Assembly (NCBI GenBank): GCA_000934385.1
Contig: KN880522.1
Location: 1-64,000, forward strand
Origin: Cylindrobasidium torrendii FP15055 ss-10
Lineage: Eukaryota > Basidiomycota > Agaricomycetes > Agaricales > Physalacriaceae
Reading direction: 5' to 3'
Length of the DNA stretch: 64,000 nucleotides
Position 1 is the stretch's first letter; the number at the start of each line of letters is the position of its first letter. Under the pieces are notes generated by a model. That model was not told the DNA's origin. It ran no database searches and was given only the letters and a program-made list of their open reading frames with translations. This document shows, one piece after another, positions 1 through 13,378 of the stretch. The position numbers and the translations under genes are program-made.

Positions 1-470
1 TAGAGCGTATCTGCTCGCCATAATCTATTCATTCTACCATAAATTATGAAAATGAATAAACTAAATTCCGAGAACAACACCCCACGCATTTTCCGAGCCT
101 CTCAATATGATTTAAATATGTTACCTATGAGGTTTAATTATCCAAACTGTGCGCCGCTGTCTCTTTGATCAGACCTCCCGACACTCCCATCACTGGTACA
201 AACATAGCATAAATTACCGTCAGAGTGTCCCTCTCTTTCCCACAACCGTTGCGCGCTCAATGCGCCCTGGCAGCAGCACATCATGGCGGGTGATAAGTGT
301 GATGTCGGGGGGGGGCCGTCGGGTGGGGCCAAATAGAACAATATTCTTTTTCCTTACTTTTCAATTCGATATCCTTGATTTATGTTTGACTGCTCTTTGT
401 ATTTGTGTGAGAAACGCGCACGATTTGGGATATCTGTTTTTGCGAATATGTGCTTGGCAGATACGCTCTA
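1..470. mobile_element. Candidate TA-flanked MITE (non-autonomous DNA element)
   Basis: The first 14 bases of the window, TAGAGCGTATCTGC, recur as an exact reverse complement at 457-470. If the outer TA on each side is the duplicated target, the element runs from 3 to 468 with 12-bp terminal inverted repeats. That geometry is known for Tc1/mariner-type miniature elements. The interior is AT-rich, carries a run of nine G near 307 and has no convincing coding region. The left side starts exactly at the window edge, so flanking sequence cannot be checked and a longer element is possible. Confidence 0.45.
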
Positions 471-950
471 ATGTTCAATGACCGTCATGAAAATTTCACG
501 CTTCTATCGCACCATTGTCAAACTAGAACAAGACGGTGTCCTCATTCCCTCGAGTTATGTATCGCGATTGGTTTCTGAAACCGTGGTCCAGTTTCCCCAG
601 GCGGAATAGCCTTGTCCTTAACCCCCTCGATGATTTCCCAGTGAGAAACGATTTCAGAGATTTAGCATGTTTGCCGCTGTAAGTATAAGTGACTACTGAT
701 TCTATAGTAAATATATATGGAGTTTGTAGCGTATAGCGGGGTCCGACCCACTGTTCAAAAGGGATTATGATAAGGGTGGTCGTACAAGTCAGTCCAGAGG
801 ATACAATTTTCAAACTTTGGTTTCGTTTGAGCTTGACTTCGTATCTGTTTTTGTCAGATGCGCCATATTTTCTGTTTGGATGTCGTAGGTTTTCGTTAAA
901 AATGATATCTAGGGGTGGGATCAGAGGCAACGACTAGCTCATAACGGAGG
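471..950. other. Intergenic, no supported gene
   Basis: This stretch lies downstream of the transporter gene. The minus strand has an open frame of about 135 codons (523-930), but it has no ATG near its 5' end and no recognisable domain, so I do not call it a gene. It could hold the transporter's 3' untranslated region. Confidence 0.5.
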
Positions 951-3482
951 TCACACAATGAAAGATATTCCGAGAGCAGGCGTGCAGGCGATCCAGATCG
1001 TCTGGAAGATAAAGTTTAGTGTTTCCCAAGAAACCTAGTGTGTGAAAGACCTTTACCTGTATAGAGGCCGACAACGCATCTACGACTGTCGCTCGAAGCT
1101 GTGGCGCCGCGAGGGTGGCAAGGTCTTCTAAGATGCCTGGACCAACAGCAATGTCCAGGCCCTGCGGCAGAAGGCTACCGAGCCTTGCGTACAGAATAGC
1201 GCCAGAGACTGCCTGAAGATATCCATTAGTATAGAGAGCAGCAATGATAGGGCAGGCCACAACACCGCAAGCTCACCAGTCCCACAGTCGCTCCAGTGAA
1301 ACGCACGAGAAAGAACGCGCTGGTTCCAGTCGCCAACTCTTCTGGACGCAATGTTCGCACGAATACTTGGTGTGGTGCGTGGAGAACAAGACCCAGACCA
1401 ATGCCGCAGATGAGAGGGAACACGATCTGCTGTGCTGAGGAAGCATCCTCATCAAGAATTATGAGCAGGCCTGTTCGACGTGATCAGCACAAACATCGTT
1501 TGGAGTACGAGGAAGAAACGAGGCGTACCAAACCCGATTGTAGCAATAAGAAGGCCTGCTGAGATAATCATATTTTGCCCGCTGGTGGTGTGCTTACGTC
1601 CTTGCCAGTATCCGATGAACCATGCCGCTGGGAGCGAGGCAACGGAGGACCCTAAAGACAAGGGGAGTATGAGGATACCAGCGCGAAGCGGAGTACAGCC
1701 CTGGACGCTCTTCACTGGCGTCAGTCATGGCAAGAGGACTAAGGAGACATAAACGTACCTGGAAGAAGAGGGCCAAATAAAAAATTGAAGAACTGTACAC
1801 AAAGTTATGCACAAAAATGATGAACAGTATCACAACTGGCAGTATCGTCAATTTCGCTGCGAGCACGAGGAGGTCCACATTACCTGCCGTTCGGTCTCTG
1901 AAAGCGGAAGGAGGAAAGAGACAGTCTCGGGTGGTGTGAGACTCATAAACAGCCGCAGCAATTAGGCCCAAGGACCCCAGGATCAAGGTGGTCAAGGTGG
2001 TTGCAGATTTCCCTAATGCGCGGACGGACGTGAGTCAAAAAAGCGAGAAGGTAGGAAGGTCCTCACATCCCCCTTCCGACGCATTCGCAAAGCTGAATCC
2101 CCAGATTATACTTGTAGTACTAAGAAGAACGTAAATCGAGTGCCTCTGATCCCGATGGAGTAGTCAATGACACACCTTCCCATAAAGAGGAATCTTTGAA
2201 CAAGATGACATCAGCCATACTCGAAGATATTGGGATGGCTTACAGTCCGCCGAAGTCAAACCGATCGCGGATTGTTTTCCACGACACATCGGGAACCTTC
2301 TGGAGAGTGACACCGCGCAATGAAACGAGAAGCACCAATGAGGCCAGGCAGCATATAGGAAGGTTAATGTAGACTGCGAGAGGACAATAAGCCGATCTGT
2401 ATCCAGTCTATAGTCGCACACATACATCCCCATCTCCAGCTAAGGCCCGTGTTGAGCGTGCCAGTGCCTAGCAGACACCAAAGAACGTGTCAACGACCAC
2501 CTCTGGGAGTACTCAGTACATGCGTACCACTAAAAGCACCACCGAGGAGGGGACCAGCTATCGCCGAGCAGCTCCAGGTGATACTGAGTGCCTGCGACCA
2601 TTTTGCACGACTTTCGATGGGCACAATTTCTGCCGTTATAACCCACACGGATGATACTATACCTCCTCCGCCGACGCCAGCGAGGGCGCGAGCAACGATG
2701 AGCCTGCACACACGGGATGTATGAGCTCGGCAACGCCACAGGGAAAGGAATGTCACGACAACGCACATCGTCGCGGTCTAAAATGTCAAACAAAGAAAGT
2801 CGGTCAGAAAGGCGGAGGCGCGGAACGCAACAGTTCGGCCCACATTTGAGACTCCGCAAACAAGGGATCCGAGGGCGAATATAGCAACACTTGTGAAGAG
2901 CACCACCTACACAGTAGGAAATACAAATTATTCTCTTTGAATTTCAATTAAGGGACCGCGCTGTGCTGCGCGGTCGAGAATCACCACGAACCTTGCGACC
3001 AACGGTGTCAGAGATTCTCCCATACAGCGGCTGGAATGCTGTCTGGGTGAGAAGGTAAGCGACGCCGACCCAGGTGTATTGTGTTGGTGATGCATCGAGC
3101 TCTTTCGCGATAGTGGGTAAGCTCGTTGACACAATGTTCTAGTAAAGCCGTCAGCCCGAGGGTGTGAGAGTAAGGAGGCGAACCTACCATGTCCGTCGTC
3201 GCGAGAAAGAGCGTCAGCGCCGCCCTGTGAGACCGTAAGGCCGTGGCACTAATTCTTCGCTGAGGCGCCTGCGTACCCGAAATGGATGGCCAGCAGCCGA
3301 AAGGTAGACAGTTCGTGGGCGTCTGAGGGCGCATGTTGATCGATGTAGGTGCTTGTGGACGCGACCGACGCTCGCCGCGTGACAGTAGGGGATATCGTGG
3401 CTCCGTCCCCGCTTCGCGTGGCATCGGATACAGTGTGTAATGAACTTGCGCGGTGGCTGTCGCTTGCAGGACTAGGGTCCAT
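951..3482 (-). CDS. MFS multidrug transporter, DHA2-like (14-helix type)
   Basis: Major facilitator proton antiporter, probably in the plasma or vacuolar membrane and exporting drugs or basic compounds; the substrate cannot be read from sequence. The ATG at 3482 opens a hydrophilic Ser/Thr-rich tail of about 75 residues. The next exon reads ALTLFLATTDM and joins across an intron to NIVSTSLPTIAKELDAS, the usual first helix of DHA2 proteins. Motif A (GRISDTVGRK) follows helix 2, and the antiporter motif C region (AIAGPLLGG) marks helix 5. Further hydrophobic exons run down to a last short exon (TIWIACTPALGISFIV) that stops at 951. At least seven short introns interrupt the gene. The exact exon borders in 1000-2900 were not all resolved. 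Confidence 0.85.
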
Positions 3483-4214
3483 GGTGCGGATGTGTCTGAC
3501 AAAAGTGGGTTGCAGTGGGCGGTTCTGTCAGTCTCGCGCGTTGCTAGCTTTATACGACGGAGACCGTGTCCCATACTTGGAAATTTCTGTTCGGAGCTAA
3601 ACAGCTCGGAAAGACCAGCAGAAACAGGCCGCGACTCGCCAAATATGCAAATGAACACCAACCCATTGCAAACAGAGCGACAACCGCGAGATCCTCCAGT
3701 CGCCGCTAAGATTTGGGCAAAGATAATACCATCTCCAGGGTCGACGAGATCTGTCGGAGGTTGTAGCACTGAATGCAAGTGAGCTCGAGCCTGCTCGAGC
3801 CACACCCCCATGTCACAACCAAGGCTAATGTGACATGGTGAGTACATTGTCCGAATGTTCTGTACCAGCCGAACGGCGCACGCACCGGCGTGAGACAGGC
3901 CTAGAGATAAGTCCAATGGAGTAAAATGCGTCGAAAGGTTACTTGATTGGATGTGATTAAACAGTATTGACCCTCAAAGAGGTTGGTTGCTAGGAAATAT
4001 CCAAGTCGTCTCGAATACGGGCAGACAGTCTATGCATTTGATGACCAGAGTTGAGGCCGAAAAACTCATCGGGCACTGTTCAGGACAAGTAATGCGCAGT
4101 GGAATGGGGGTGGCAGGAGTGCGATTGAGTAGAGCACAACAAATAGCTAGCATATAGACATTAGGATGTGGATTGTAGACGTACGTTAAAGGATCTATAG
4201 CTTATAGCGCATCA
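3483..4214. other. Intergenic between transporter promoter and MDJ1 3' end
   Basis: This should contain the promoter of the minus-strand transporter. Long open frames here on both strands are continuations of other-frame reading through the transporter's first exons and have no domain support. I see no RNA gene or clear repeat. Confidence 0.5.
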
Positions 4215-6067
4215 TCAAGCAGTGGCCTTCTTCTTCTCCTCTTTGTCTGTGTCACGATCTCCGTCCGTGGCCTTACTCTCTGGTTCCCCTGATGAACTTG
4301 CAGTGGCTGGATGCAGAATGTCCGAATGAGAAATTGAGGATGAACGTCGAAGGTAAGAATGAACATGCCAGAAAAAAATCAGAACCCAGTAAGCTCTCGT
4401 ATTCTCTGCCATGTACTAGATAACCAGCCACCAAAAGGTGACTGGCGAGTGAAAGAAGGCATACCATTGTCAGTGTTGGTTTCCGAAGAGGATTTTGTTG
4501 AGTCGCGACCCTCCAAATCGTCGACATACGCCTGGAGAAGCTCGCGTTGACGGTTGGAAAGCGTTCTGAATACGGGGTCAAACAAGGACAGACTATGTCG
4601 TGGCAATGCAGACAAACCTGGGCAGCGTGACAGTGAAGTTCACATATAAATCTCCATTGATACCAGCGCCCCGCATCCTGGCGTTGGGAACGCCCCGTCC
4701 CTTCAGCACCATTTCTTCTCCCTGTTGTGTACCCGCCGGCAGGCGCACGGCAACCTCCCCGTCGACCGTGGGGACCTGTACTTTTCCGCCTAGAAGGGCA
4801 ACGTGGAACGGGACTTTTGCCTGGTGGAATAGGTTGTTGCCTTGTCGGGTAAACTGCTTGGAGGGAGAGACGCGAATCCTGACGAACAAATCCCCGGTTT
4901 GGCCACGTCCAGACACCGGAGCATCTCCCTCGCCCTCTATTTGTATAGACATGTTATCGTCAACGCCTAAACGGCAAGAATAAGCGCATTTTCAAGTTTA
5001 GAATGCCAAATAAACGTACCGGGAGGGATGTTCACATCAACCACTTTGCTAGTCCGGACTTTGCCCATACCCCCACAGGGAGCGCAATTGCTACCACGGG
5101 GTACAGTAGATCCCGTTCCCTTGCAGGCATTACAAGTACTGGCCATTTGAAAGCCCGAGTCGATTGTGAACGTGCGCGTACCGGAACCGCCACAAGTCGT
5201 ACATGTCGTTCGCTTCGCGCCAGCCTTGAGACCTGAACCCGAGCATGTGTTACAGTCCACGACAGGTGAAGTTTTGACTTTGCGCGTTGTCCCTTTGCAA
5301 GACTCCATGAACGAAACGTTGACAGTGGTCTCTATATCGTCGCCGCGAGACTTGCCCCGTCCTCCATTCAAACCACCAAACAGATTGTCGAAGAACGCTG
5401 AACCAGATGAGCCCCCACCGGCACTGAATGGTGAGCCGCCTGGGAATCCTGAATATCCTCCAAATGGATTTCCGCCGCCGAAAGCTTGCGAGAATGCGTC
5501 CGGGTCGAAACCAGGTTGCTGTGACGCCGAGCCGTATTGGTCGTACGCGGCACGCTTCTTGGCGTCTTTAAGGGTCTATGGCAAGTACAGTGAGGGCATA
5601 GTTGCGTAAGGAAAGGCATTAAGACGCACGTCGTAAGCTCCTTGAATTTCGACAAACTTCTCTTGTGCGTTCTTGTCAGGATTTGTATCGGGATGGTATT
5701 TGCGAGCAAGCTTATTTACGTCAGAGCTGGAGAAGCGGTGTTAGAGTGTGGAAGCGTACAGCGAAGTAGGCTTTCTTGATGTCGGCCTGACTTGCATCTT
5801 TAGCAACCCCGAGCGCTGCGTAAGGATCCTTCTGTTGGCCAAGCGGAGATGTGGCATGTAGGAGGCGCTACGTCGGCTTCAGCATGTCGCCGGTGAGCTG
5901 CAATGCAATGGGCGACGTACTTTGTCTCCGGTTCGTCTTGAGGCCACGGAAAAGGATGCCGGGCAGCGCGGCCGGAACTGGGAAAACTGGCGGCTCTGGC
6001 ATGGCACAGAGCGCCGCACACACCCGTTGATAACGAACGAAGATATCCGCTGGGCTGGAAGACGCAT
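4215..6067 (-). CDS. MDJ1: Mitochondrial DnaJ co-chaperone Mdj1
   Basis: Type I J-protein that stimulates mitochondrial Hsp70 in protein folding. The chosen ATG at 6067 opens an Arg/Ser-rich, acid-free leader (MRLPAQRISSFVINGCVRR) typical of a matrix presequence. The J-domain follows in pieces split by introns: KDPYAALGVAKDASQADIKKAY, then KYHPDTNPD with the HPD motif, then AYDQYG. A Gly/Phe-rich linker precedes four zinc-binding CxxCxGxG repeats (CNTCSGSG, CTTCGGSG, CNACKGTG, CAPCGGMG at about 5070-5270), all intact. The C-terminal substrate-binding barrel ends in a charged lysine-rich tail. Cytosolic Ydj1-type paralogues end in a CaaX box; this one does not, which agrees with mitochondria. 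Confidence 0.92.
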
Positions 6068-6170
6068 ACGGGCAAGAAAGACACGCGAGCACTTCGCGGT
6101 GGAAGTTAAGACTTAAGTGACGACCGATCATCCAGAAAATTCCAAGTCACATTCATGATTCCAATGGCAA

Positions 6171-6764
6171 CTATTGGTTCACGCTCTCTAAGTCTATCCT
6201 AGCTCTCCACCATGCTTTGCCATAGGAAACCAATATCTCTTCACCTTTCTTGATTCCTTCGTGTGAAGACCGTATCGACATCCGTAGCTGTCCATCGTGG
6301 TGTCGCCCATCGGCAAATATGGCGTTTGGTTTTTCCCGGATACCTCTGTAATCATTCACAAAGCGCGCCTCATTCCCCTTCTTACTGGCATCTATGCCAA
6401 TTGACTTTTCCTGTATGCGGGCCAAGCTTAAGTCATAATCCGAGATACGGTCTTCAGCGTGGACCTCGCCTATTTCCAAGTTTGATGATGAATGACATGT
6501 ACCAATTCGCCAGGTAGCCAAATACTTGCCAAGGTAGTCAATAATGTCTGTGTTGGCAGGGATTTTTTTGGCAGCAAATAAGCCATACTGTCCGTGCGCA
6601 GGATGTCCAGAATCTTTGATCTTCTGGATGGCAAAGAGTCCATTTGGTTTGGAATTTCGGCTGGTCTTTCCAATGAATTCACGCGATTCCGTATCCACAG
6701 AAGCATGAAATGAATATTGCGTGATCCAGATAATATCATTAGGCCAGTTGCGCGGTAAAGTCAT
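6171..6764 (-). CDS. SET-domain protein (putative lysine methyltransferase)
   Basis: Single-exon gene of about 198 residues, consisting almost wholly of a SET domain. I use the ATG at 6764 (MTLPRNWPNDIIWITQYSF). Visible landmarks are HGQYGLFAAKKIPANTDIIDYLGK near the N-terminus (the GxG strand), SDYDLSL in the middle, GNEARFVNDYRG (the RFxNH-like substrate and cofactor segment, here RFVND), PNAIF, and a final KKGEEILVSYGKAWW, which is the usual ELxxDY-like end. Small fungal stand-alone SET proteins of this layout are common and their substrates are mostly unknown. The gene is head to head with casein kinase 2, with only about 120 bp between the start codons. Confidence 0.8.
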   Translation of the reverse strand: MTLPRNWPNDIIWITQYSFHASVDTESREFIGKTSRNSKPNGLFAIQKIKDSGHPAHGQYGLFAAKKIPANTDIIDYLGKYLATWRIGTCHSSSNLEIGEVHAEDRISDYDLSLARIQEKSIGIDASKKGNEARFVNDYRGIREKPNAIFADGRHHDGQLRMSIRSSHEGIKKGEEILVSYGKAWWRARIDLESVNQ

Positions 6765-6886
6765 GCCAGCGAGTTGCCCTGTGCCACTGGGAGAAAGCAA
6801 GATGGATGATGCTGACTAATTAAGACTGCGCCACGATCGACTTGTTAGGCCACCCGGGTCCCTCTTACCTACGTTTTCCTTCATCC

Positions 6887-8263
<1,377 letters not shown>

Positions 8264-8691
8264 TTCAACACATCCTTCTGCTTTAACCTTTTTCTTTCCC
8301 TATGTATGTAGATGATGAAACTGTACCTCCGTTACCTTAAATGGTGGGCAACGCGTATGTGGTCGTGCCTAGCACGATGTGCAGAATTCGTGCCTCCACT
8401 ATCCAAAGAGAGTCCATTTCAGTCAAACACACGGTCTGAAAGCTCATCCAATGAGCACCACATGTTTGTAGCTCTTGGGCTGGGCTCGCTCTGTACAGAT
8501 TCAGCATTGCATATGGAATGCTTGTACTGATGATAGTGCTTCTCCTGGCATTTGTTGACTTCTTACCTCCTCGCTAGTTTACCGCATGGATGCTGAAACT
8601 ATTCTCTGCTCAGGTACTACCCTAGAGCCATCATAAATACTGCTCGTTGAGCTGTATCCCATTCTACCCCCTTCAGTCCCTCCTTCTCAGT
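8264..8691. other. Intergenic between CKA1 and chitinase
   Basis: Holds the CKA1 3' untranslated region and the promoter of the chitinase gene. No additional gene is supported. Confidence 0.5.
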
Positions 8692-11102
8692 ATGACTATC
8701 CTTCCACTTCTGGTCGCGATAACCAGCTTTCTTCGCATGAGCTTCGCATTTGATAACTCTCGTTACGATAATGTGGGCATCATCACTATGCTGTATCTCT
8801 CTAACTGACATGATCACAATTAGGTTGCAGTGTAGGTGCTACGACTTGCATTGGCATCCCTTCATAAACCGTTGGCAGTTATTGGGGTCAGAACTCTTAT
8901 GGTGCCGTCAATGGCAACGATTCTGCCAATTTCCAGAAAACATTGGCGTATTATTGTCAGGTATGCAAATCAAAGCCTCGGGTGGCATCGAATGCTCATT
9001 CACTCAGGACGATGTTATGGATGTAATTCCTGTGTCGTTTGTCAACGTCTTCTTTGGAACTGGTGGGGCACCGTCTATGAATCTGGCGAATGTGTGTAGG
9101 CTGTCATTCCACTTAAGACTGATATTTTGAAGTCACATTCGCAGACGTGCAATCCCACTGACAATGCCACGTTCCCGGGAACCAACCTCCCCGACTGTTC
9201 AGCCCTTGCCAGTGATGTGAAGAGCTGCCAGGCCAAAGGCAAGCTTGTCACGCTCAGCCTTGGCGGCGCAACTGGCTCAGTTGGATTCGAGTCGGACCAG
9301 CAGGGTATTGAGTTTGCAAACACGATTTGGAACGACTTTTTGGGTGGATCGTCTGACACGCGTCCTTTGGGTGACGCTGTTCTCGACGGGTATGTAAATT
9401 CGCCTGCGAGAAATAAATCGGCTTTGTGCTCGATTTCCCCGTTTGGGTTTCTATTCTAACGCCATTTGCCAGGGTTGATCTTGACATTGAAGGGGGAACG
9501 TCGACTGGTTATGCTGCCTTCGTGAACACTATCCGATCCCTCTCTTCTGGTGCCGGCAAGGAGTAAGCTTCCCGTCTGCCTGGGCTACGCAGCGCGGGAA
9601 GAGCTCATTATCATTCTCAGATACTATATTACCGCCGCACCGCAATGCGTCTACCCAGATGCAGCCCTAAGCGGTGTTCTCAACGCTGCGAAATTCGACG
9701 CAGTTTATGGTGAGTCTTCATCATACAAGTACCGATCTAGCTCTCCGAGGAGATATACTGACGTCGCCTCTCTGTAGTACAGGTTCGTGCGACAGTCAAA
9801 ACCATCTTGCACGGTTTGGTCTAAAGTACTGGTGTCACAGTTTTACAATAACCCATGCGGCCTCACGCACTATGGCGACGCCTCCGTACGTCAGCCTCAT
9901 TGTTCTACTTTTGAGTTGAGGATCCTCATCCTAATCCTAATCTGCTTTCCAGAACTGGAATTTCGGTCTTTGGTGAGTATCGGGGGGCTCCCCCTCTTCG
10001 CGCGCACAATATATTTACAACGGGGACACCAACTAATGCGTGCGTAGGGACAATTGGGCTCGTAATGTGAGCATCAACCCAGACGTGAAGATATACATTG
10101 GGGCACCTGCTTCGTCTACCGCTGCTGGTTCCGGTTACGTCGACTTGAACACCTTGAGCTCGATAGCTGTGGACATGAGGAAGAGTTTCCCTTCCTTTGG
10201 CGGCGTCATGTTGTGGGACGCGAGCCAGGCATACTGTGAGTATGATTTTGTGTGCATTCATTTTCTCCCTATCCGAAGCCTGGATCGGCGAGACACCTAT
10301 ACGCCGCTCTGTACCGCCAATCTCCCGGACGAGGAATGCTAAAAAGTTTCCTTGTAGTTAACTCGCGATACGATCGAGGCATTAAGGATGCACTTGTTGC
10401 AGCGGGCGGCACAGGATTCGAGTTCCCTGCATGCTCAGCTGAACGGTATACTTCCGGAGGCTCTTACACAGGTGGATCCACGGTTTCGTATAGCGGGTAA
10501 GTAACTTGACTTTGTGCTACTTGGCCGGCTCGAACCCTCGCTGTAATTTCCTTCTCAATCGCTGAATTCTTGACTTAGATACATTTGGAAGGCATGTGTT
10601 TTGTGGCGGCGTTTTGAGGCGTTTGTTGTCTGACATTTATTTAGGCCAAGTGGTGGACTTCCTCAGAACCTAGGAATAACGCCAATGGTGATTGGAGTGC
10701 TAGTGAGTTGCTTGTGCCCCCTTCAATCCCCGTGGAAGTTCATTATTGACGGCCTCTCCAGTCAGCGCCTGCCAGGATAACGGAAGCACCCAACCTTCGT
10801 CGACTACTACGTCCGGAGGTTCCACACCTACAGGCAGCACTTGTGACGGAGTGGCCGCTTGGGTAGCCAGTACGGCCTACGTTGGCGGACAATCCGTCAT
10901 CTACAAGTGCGTCCTTTCATTGATGTCTCTATCAGTCGATCCGATCCTGTTGTAGCTCTCATATCTGGACCGCGAAATGGTGGACTCAAGGAAACACTCC
11001 TGGAGGTAAGATAATCACAGAGTCTGCCTTCACCACCTCACCATTATTGACCAACACCATCTAGGCTCGGATGGCGTATGGACGGACGGCGGTGCTTGTT
11101 AA
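8692..11102 (+). CDS. Secreted GH18 class III chitinase with C-terminal CBM5-type module
   Basis: Hydrolyses chitin, probably for cell-wall remodelling or use of foreign chitin. The first exon (8692-8772) encodes a signal peptide, [19 protein letters not shown], then FDNSRYDN. An 8-nt exon (8824-8831) supplies VAV and part of Tyr, and the third exon (8879-8960) continues as [19 protein letters not shown], the standard start of the GH18 barrel. The catalytic signature DGVDLDIE is intact, split by an intron near 9390-9475. Strands such as [22 protein letters not shown] and [12 protein letters not shown] follow. A Ser/Thr/Gly linker leads to a small carbohydrate-binding module ([19 protein letters not shown], then [17 protein letters not shown], then [10 protein letters not shown]) ending at 11102. 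About ten short introns interrupt the gene. Confidence 0.93.
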
Positions 11103-11260
11103 GTTATTCGATGTATTTATGCTCTTACACAGTGTGTATAAGTTTGCTATCTATTTATTGAGTACATTCAGAGATGTGCCGTGAAAGACACATGATACAA
11201 TTGTCGACACTATATTTGGTCCAACCAAGACTTGGCGCGATGGGCGGGCACACACGATCA

Positions 11261-12403
11261 TCAGGCCTGCGGCGGCAGGAGTGAGATGGATTGAGTGTAT
11301 TCTTGCTGCCGTCTCGTCGGGCCCTGACTCCTCTTTAAATTCTTATGGTACCTTTTCTTGGTAGTGGTAGTGGTGGTGGCAGTGGCAGTGGTAGCGGTGG
11401 TGGTAGTGGTAGCCTCGGTAGTGGGGCCACGGTCGCCGTCGCCTGTCTTGGGTTTGCGCTCTGGAAGTGGACCCGGATCGTATGCTGGGTTGAGAGCGCG
11501 CCATGGAGAAAGCTTCGACGCCGGCATTTCCCATACCGCCTCCTCAGTGGTAAGTAACTTGCCTGTTGTTGAGGTAATGTCGTATAATAAACCACGGACT
11601 ACGTTGAAAGTATAGCAGGTAGGGTCGACGTCGACGTCGACCATTGCTTTGAGAAGAACGTACAACGAGTATCCTGCGTAAGCATCGTTGGCAGCGTCTA
11701 TGGGAATCTGAGCGACTTTGTTGCCCGCATGCCTTGGACCTTACAAGCTTGTTGTTGAGGCGTCAATTTGGCACCCCAGTTCGACCGTGTGATGTGACCC
11801 TTGTCGAGGACGCCACCAAGGTATACCTCTGTCAACCTCGCCAGACCAATGAGAGACTTGTATGAGCCTTTCCAGCGTGCATTGTCGGCCGAGCGTGCGA
11901 GGTAGCTTAGCTCTGCGCAGCCAAGGACATGTATGTTACAGTCACGCCATAATTTCTGGGCATCGCCTATCAAGACAATGCTATTAGGCTTGGTATAGTG
12001 AAAGGCAACCTGACTGACTTTTGACGCTCACACCAGCCTTGATAACGAGAGGATTTTCGAGTAGAGTTTGCAATTGTACTGGAAATGAACGCATTTTGGA
12101 GATTTGAAAGAGAAAGACTGCATCCTGGGATGCGATCTGTACGAGAGACACTGGGTTCTCTGGCTGACCCTTTCTGAAAGTGGGGGGCCATTCAAGGTCA
12201 AAACCTACGACGCCACTGGTGAATGAGAGGTGCTTGGCCAGTAAAGCGTCTGCCTCAGGCAAGCTTGTCACGTAGAAAAGGGTGGCTGCCGAATTTTGGC
12301 CTGCCCAGTTGTAGGGCGGAAGCGCGGGGGGCTTATCCTCCGCGAGTGCGTCAGATGTGGATGTATGGGGCGCGGTATGGATGATATGCTTGGACTGCGA
12401 CAT
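11261..12403 (-). CDS. WRN-like 3'-5' exonuclease domain protein (DEDDy)
   Basis: Single-domain exonuclease of the RNase D/WRN superfamily, acting on DNA or RNA 3' ends. After a short leader the fold starts with ATLFYVTSLPEADALL; the first catalytic pair is in VVGFDLEWPPTF (DxE). PVSLVQIASQDAVFLFQI and NPLVIKAGVSVK follow, then a segment containing the second catalytic region (DAQKLWRDCNIHV), and finally AANDAYAGYSLYVLL, which holds the last D and the Tyr of the DEDDy type. All key residues appear present. The C-terminal tail is unusual: a threonine-alanine run (about 11360-11430) followed by a basic patch KKRYHKNLKRSQG that may act in nuclear localisation or binding. Three or four introns. 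Confidence 0.85.
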
Positions 12404-12756
12404 GGCTGGCTCGGTCTACCTTGGCAGGTGATGGTGAGAAACCAAGAAGGCCACGTGCGAACCATGACTCTTTCGACTCTAGCTCGCCTTCTTCTGAGGG
12501 ATTTCAAAGTTGGGAGGAATGTGCCAATCCAATCCAATCCAATATCCACGGCCTTCAGACGATCTGGACGGTTGCGTGCGCAGAGTTTGGGCGAAGTGAT
12601 GCAGATGCTCTATTCATGTAGCGCCAAGTCTGCTGTGAAATATAAATATAACTAGATGGTCTTGGCAGGCCAGAATGAAGCGCCTTATAAGAAACCGCTC
12701 CGCAATGCCATTCCCCCCACTTCACTCACGCCCTGCCCTGCCTTGCCCTGCCCTCA

Positions 12757-13378
12757 ATGTCGCTCCCAGTTGACCTGTACAATGTCGCCTGCGACCTCGT
12801 CACTCAGGTATGCAGATCAAAAGATAGTTCGCCCTTTCGGTATACTGATCGCCACCGTTTTGCAGCCACCGCCGCCAACGCTGCGCGAAATACTCAACGC
12901 ATACCGGTCCAAAGGCGATGGCGACCGGGAGATGCTCCTCGCGCTGTTGAACGCAAAATCAGCAGAGCAGACCAATCACACCACTCGCAGCGCACTCTGC
13001 CAACGCCTCATCGAGGGCCAACAGCCAGACCCATCGATGGAAGGCCATTATTATCCTTCCCCAGCTGCCACACGCTACTCGCCACCTTTGGACGAGCGCA
13101 GCATCACACATCCAAGGCACGACCGCCGCCAGTCGCGCCGTCACACTTCACCCTACTCTCGTCACTCTCCCCAGTCTCCTCATCGGAGACTGCCTTCACC
13201 TTACTCTTCTGCCTCATCCTCCGACTCTTCTATTCCCGACTCTCCCATCTCTGGCCGGGCAAATATGTCTATTGGCTCTTTGCTCTCCAGCTCAGGCTCT
13301 GACCAACCGTCGGGGCTGAGCCTGAAGCATCTTAGCGAGGCAGCGGAGGAGAGGACCCAACGTCGAGACTACCCGTGA
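12757..13378 (+). CDS. Conserved-looking hypothetical protein, Ser/Pro/His-rich
   Basis: I do not recognise the family. Exon 1 (12757-12807) encodes MSLPVDLYNVACDLVTQ and exon 2 starts at 12866 with PPPPTLREILNAYRSKG, so the protein has about 188 residues. The N-terminal third looks helical (LREILNAYRSKGDGDREMLLALLNAKSAEQ) and the rest is disordered, rich in Ser, Pro, Arg and His (RRHTSPYSRHSPQSPHRR). The clean phase-0 intron and strong start context support a real gene. It is divergent from the WRN-like exonuclease, with about 350 bp between starts. Confidence 0.65.

Noticed and set aside
523..930. 135-codon open frame on the minus strand
   Set aside because: No ATG at its beginning, no domain, and it lies in the expected 3' flank of the transporter gene.
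3008..3916. 302-codon open frame on the minus strand overlapping the transporter's first exons
   Set aside because: It reads the transporter exons in another frame and runs through their introns; the spliced transporter frame has clear motifs, this one has none.
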